This document shows, one piece after another, positions 33,252 through 35,734 of a stretch of DNA of 35,734 nucleotides (position 1 is its first letter; every line of letters starts with the position of its first letter). The notes under the pieces were generated by a model. It was not told the DNA's origin, did not search any database, and saw only the letters and a list, made by a program, of their open reading frames with translations. The stretch covers positions 1 to 35,734 of the forward strand of contig DATMYQ010000075.1 of NCBI GenBank assembly GCA_035560935.1. The letters are read 5' to 3'. A program made the translations under genes and the position numbers. The DNA comes from DATMYQ01 sp035560935 (GTDB lineage Bacteria; Bacillota; Negativicutes; Sporomusales; Sporomusaceae).

Positions 33252-33971
33252 TCAAAGAATTTTGGACAGGAAGGCCTGCGTTCGCTCTTCCCGGGCATTG
33301 GCAAAGATTTCCTCCGGTGCCCCTTCTTCCACAATCCGGCCTTCGTCCATAAAAATAACCCGGTCGCCCACTTCCCGGGCAAAGCCCATTTCATGAGTCA
33401 CCACCACCATGGTCATTCCTTCTTCCGCCAACGCTTTCATCACATCCAGCACTTCTTTAATCATTTCCGGGTCCAGCGCGGAAGTCGGCTCGTCAAACAG
33501 CATGACTTTCGGTCTCATGGCCAACGCCCGGGCAATAGCCACCCGTTGCTGCTGGCCTCCGGACAATTGCTCCGGATAGGCCTGAGCCTTATCCGCCAGG
33601 CCGACCTTCGCCAGCAGATCCCGGGCAACGGCCTGTGCCTCCCCTTTGGGCATTTTACGGACCTGCATCGGCGCCAGGGTAATATTATCCAGGACGGACA
33701 TGTGCGGGAACAGGTTGAAGCGTTGAAACACCATGCCGACTTCTTCCCGGACTTTATTAATATTAGCCTCGCCGCTGAGCGGAATCCCATCAACGACGAT
33801 CTCGCCGCCAGTGGGTTCCTCCAGATAATTGATACAGCGCAACAGCGTGCTCTTGCCGGAACCGCTGGGACCGATGATCACCACCACTTCCTGTTCACTG
33901 ACATGCGCGCTGACGTCTTTCAGCACATGGAGGGAGCCAAAATGTTTATGCAAATTTTTAATGCTTATCAT
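33252..33971 (-). CDS. polar amino-acid ABC transporter ATP-binding protein
   Basis: This 239-residue ATPase of a PAAT-family importer (GlnQ-like) energises amino-acid uptake. Walker A GPSGSGKSTLLRCIN, signature LSGGQQQRVAIARAL, Walker B VMLFDEPTSALDP and the H-loop VVVTHEM are intact. ATG at 33969-33971 lies 10 nt after GGAGG and aligns with the family (MISIKNLHKHFG); a TTG one codon earlier is possible. The first bases overlap the end of the permease gene by 14 nt, indicating coupling. No clear terminator was seen between its stop codon and the csp promoter. Confidence 0.94.
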   Translation of the reverse strand: MISIKNLHKHFGSLHVLKDVSAHVSEQEVVVIIGPSGSGKSTLLRCINYLEEPTGGEIVVDGIPLSGEANINKVREEVGMVFQRFNLFPHMSVLDNITLAPMQVRKMPKGEAQAVARDLLAKVGLADKAQAYPEQLSGGQQQRVAIARALAMRPKVMLFDEPTSALDPEMIKEVLDVMKALAEEGMTMVVVTHEMGFAREVGDRVIFMDEGRIVEEGAPEEIFANAREERTQAFLSKIL

Positions 33972-34623
33972 CAATTTTGTACCTCCGCTCCAGATAGTCT
34001 ACTAAGCGCGCGATGGCGAACGTCATGATCAGATAAATCACCGCCACCGTCATCCAGATCTCAAAGGATCCATACGTGCGGGCAATAATCAACTGCCCCC
34101 GCCGGGTTAACTCCTCAAATCCGATAACCGATACCAGCGAAGAATCTTTCAACATGGCGATAAACTCATTGCCCAACGGCGGAATAATCCGTTTAAACGC
34201 CTGCGGCAAAATAATAAACCGCATGGTTTGGGCCCAGGTCATGCCCAGCGAGCGTCCCGCTTCCATCTGCCCTTTATCGATGGACTGGATACCACCGCGA
34301 AAAATCTCCGCCACATACGCGCCGCTGTTGATGCTGCAGGCGGTAATGGCCGCCACGAACGGGTCAATCCGCTGCCCCAAAATCATTGGCAACGCAAAAT
34401 AAATGATGAAAATTTGCACCAGCAGCGGCGTTCCCCGAATAAAATCCACGTATACCGCTGCCAGAAACTTCAGCAGCCGCCTGGTTGACAGTCTGGCCAT
34501 GCCGACAAACATGCCAATCAGTAAACCAAATCCCACACTGAGCACCGTAATCTGGATTGTCACGCCAGCGCCCAGCAGCAGCAGCGGCAAAGAACGAACG
34601 ACTAAATCAATATCAAAATTCAT
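33958..34623 (-). CDS. polar amino-acid ABC transporter permease
   Basis: This 221-residue HisM/GlnP-type permease has about five hydrophobic segments and the EAA loop that contacts the ATPase (EAGRSLGMTWAQTMRFIILPQ). The N-terminus is short, as usual for single-permease PAAT systems where the protein homodimerises. The ATG is at 34621-34623 with only a moderate SD (AAGGG). A 145-bp gap with a UUCG hairpin separates it from the binding-protein gene; its 3' end overlaps the ATPase gene. Confidence 0.94.
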   Translation of the reverse strand: MNFDIDLVVRSLPLLLLGAGVTIQITVLSVGFGLLIGMFVGMARLSTRRLLKFLAAVYVDFIRGTPLLVQIFIIYFALPMILGQRIDPFVAAITACSINSGAYVAEIFRGGIQSIDKGQMEAGRSLGMTWAQTMRFIILPQAFKRIIPPLGNEFIAMLKDSSLVSVIGFEELTRRGQLIIARTYGSFEIWMTVAVIYLIMTFAIARLVDYLERRYKIDDKH

Positions 34624-34712
34624 CTCGGCCCACCCTTAACTTTCAAATCACTTCCGCACAGCACGGTCCCGCCGGTTGTTCCCAAATCCCACCGGTCCAA
34701 ACCCAAACAGTC

Positions 34713-34740
34713 CAAAGGCGCAACCGAAGTCGCGCCTTTG
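34713..34740 (-). terminator. UUCG hairpin between binding-protein and permease genes (leaky terminator or stabiliser)
   Basis: On the minus strand CAAAGGCGC pairs with GCGCCTTTG, and the inner GAC/GTT pairs close a TTCG tetraloop, for about 12 bp in all. Only a poor T-run follows. It lies 29 bp past the binding-protein stop codon. This is the usual way such operons make more binding protein than membrane components. Confidence 0.65.
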
Positions 34741-34768
34741 CGTAAACATCATCGCCCGGTTCTCAGGT

Positions 34769-35569
34769 TTATTGGGGCGCTTTTTTACCGAACCACTTCA
34801 CGTATATTTTTTCATACTCGCCATTCTTTTTCAGTTCATCCAGCGCCTTGTTGATCTTCTCAATCAACTCAGTATTTTTCTTGGCGGTGGCAACGCCGTA
34901 TTCTTCGGCGTTCATCGGTTGACCGACAATCTTGGCATCCTTGCTGCCCGCCTGCGAAATATAGTATTCGTTGACCGGTAAATCATTAACCACGGCGTCC
35001 ACACCGCCGGCTTTCAGTTCCAAAAAGCATTCCGGCGCGGTATTGAACTCACGGACTTTGGCATCCTTGATTTTTTTCGCGGCCTCAGCGCCGGTGGTGC
35101 CGATCTGTACCGCCAATCGTTTGCCTTCCAGATCTTTGAAATCTTTCAATGTGTCATTGTCGATTTTGACCACCATCGACAAGCCGGATTTGTAGTAGGG
35201 CTTGGAAAAGTTTACTTTTTTAGCCCGTTCCTCGGTAATGGTCATAGCCGAAATGGCCGCGTCGATATTACCGGAATCCAGAGCCGGAATCAGTCCGTCA
35301 AAGTTCATGCTCTGGACCTGCACTTCCAGACCGGCCTGCTTGCCGATCGCCTTGATCAGATCCATGTCAAAGCCGACATACTCCTTGGTTTTTTCGTCCA
35401 TGAACTCAAACGGGGCAAACGCCGTGTCCGAACCTACCTTTAACACCTTGCCCTTGGCGGAATCCGCCGGCTTAGCCTGCTCTTTCGGCGCCTGCTGTCC
35501 GCAGCCGGCCAGCGCCAGCATCAGAAGAAACACGCAGAGTATCGCCACGCTCATCCATTTTTTTGACAT
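34769..35569 (-). CDS. polar amino-acid ABC transporter substrate-binding lipoprotein
   Basis: This 266-residue solute-binding protein (SBP family 3) has a lipoprotein signal peptide with lipobox LAGC, so Cys23 would be lipidated. The mature domain shows VGSDTAFAPFEFMDEKTKEYVGFDMDLIKAIG, split here only for reference by the motifs GSDTAFAPFEF and GFDMDL, plus GLIPALDSGNIDAAISAM. These are typical of glutamine/arginine-type binders; the exact ligand cannot be read. Start ATG at 35567-35569 with AGGAGG 7 nt upstream; the open frame extends further upstream but without an SD and into the promoter. It is the first gene of a three-gene importer operon. Confidence 0.94.
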   Translation of the reverse strand: MSKKWMSVAILCVFLLMLALAGCGQQAPKEQAKPADSAKGKVLKVGSDTAFAPFEFMDEKTKEYVGFDMDLIKAIGKQAGLEVQVQSMNFDGLIPALDSGNIDAAISAMTITEERAKKVNFSKPYYKSGLSMVVKIDNDTLKDFKDLEGKRLAVQIGTTGAEAAKKIKDAKVREFNTAPECFLELKAGGVDAVVNDLPVNEYYISQAGSKDAKIVGQPMNAEEYGVATAKKNTELIEKINKALDELKKNGEYEKIYVKWFGKKAPQ

Positions 35570-35615
35570 CTGTTTTCCTCCTTTTTTTGATAGCCGCTTC
35601 CATTTTACGTTAATA

Positions 35616-35644
35616 ATTATACGTAAGTGCAATTCATTGTGCAA
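35616..35644 (-). promoter_or_regulatory. SigA promoter of the amino-acid transporter operon
   Basis: Minus strand TTGCAC (35639-35644), 17-nt spacer, TATAAT (35616-35621). A second TTGCAC direct copy lies inside the spacer, 12 nt downstream of the first. The start of transcription would be about 40 nt before the ATG. Confidence 0.75.
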
Positions 35645-35664
35645 GAACTTTTTCCAGCAAAATC

Positions 35665-35691
35665 AAACAAAAAAGGCCCGCGTAACGGGCC
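35665..35691 (-). terminator. intrinsic terminator of a gene upstream of the window
   Basis: Minus-strand 6-bp stem GGCCCG/CGGGCC (35675-35691) with a 5-nt loop, then TTTTTTGTTTGATTTT. It separates the transporter operon from an unseen gene on the same strand beyond 35734. Confidence 0.8.
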
Positions 35692-35734
35692 CCATAAAAA
35701 CTCAGGTAGCTAAATAATATGGTATGTAAAAAGT

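Noticed and set aside
1..35734. tRNA or rRNA genes, insertion sequences, integrase or attachment sites
   Set aside because: None was recognised; all long coding regions belong to the genes listed and no transposase motif or flanking direct repeat was seen.

Overview
The window is a contiguous chromosomal segment in which every supported gene lies on the minus strand, so it is described here from high to low coordinate, the direction of transcription. Gene content and order (glnHPQ-type transporter, csp, hpf, secA, prfB, csaB, split transketolase, ftsEX, ctp, uvrBAC) are typical of Firmicutes. Several features suggest a spore-former-related, outer-membrane-bearing Firmicute (Negativicutes/Sporomusa-like): the csaB and DUF5693-like envelope genes, a SigH-type promoter and an RTX protein. 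That placement is inference; no rRNA or other marker is present.

Region 1 (35734-32903) holds a polar amino-acid ABC transporter, whose binding-protein gene has a good SigA promoter and is followed by a UUCG hairpin, then permease and ATPase, then a cold-shock protein gene with its own promoter and terminator. Region 2 (32903-28181) holds hpf behind a SigH-like promoter, then secA with a SigA promoter and a possible 32-codon leader ORF overlapping the secA start, then prfB with a programmed +1 frameshift. Region 3 (28146-21458) is a tightly packed run: a DUF2993-like protein, a large DUF5693-like membrane protein, csaB, a YitT-family protein and a two-subunit transketolase. Region 4 (21212-13689) is ftsE, ftsX, an M23 coiled-coil murein hydrolase, a C-terminal processing protease, a PDZ membrane protein and uvrB. 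Region 5 (13688-4908) interrupts uvrB and uvrA: promoter, cyclic-di-GMP-I riboswitch with terminator, a 2292-residue RTX-repeat/metzincin protein and a glycosyltransferase. Region 6 (4834-71) is uvrA-uvrC, with its own promoter overlapping a LexA-like box.

The most interesting unit is region 5. A consensus SigA promoter drives a roughly 420-nt leader containing a clear GEMM (c-di-GMP-I) aptamer. Its 3' strand can pair with the 5' arm of the following intrinsic terminator. Downstream is a protein of 23 tandem 81-residue RTX-type repeats followed by a C-terminal metalloprotease domain with HExxHxxGxxN and a Met-turn. This suggests a second-messenger-controlled, surface or secreted adhesin/protease inserted between two DNA-repair genes.
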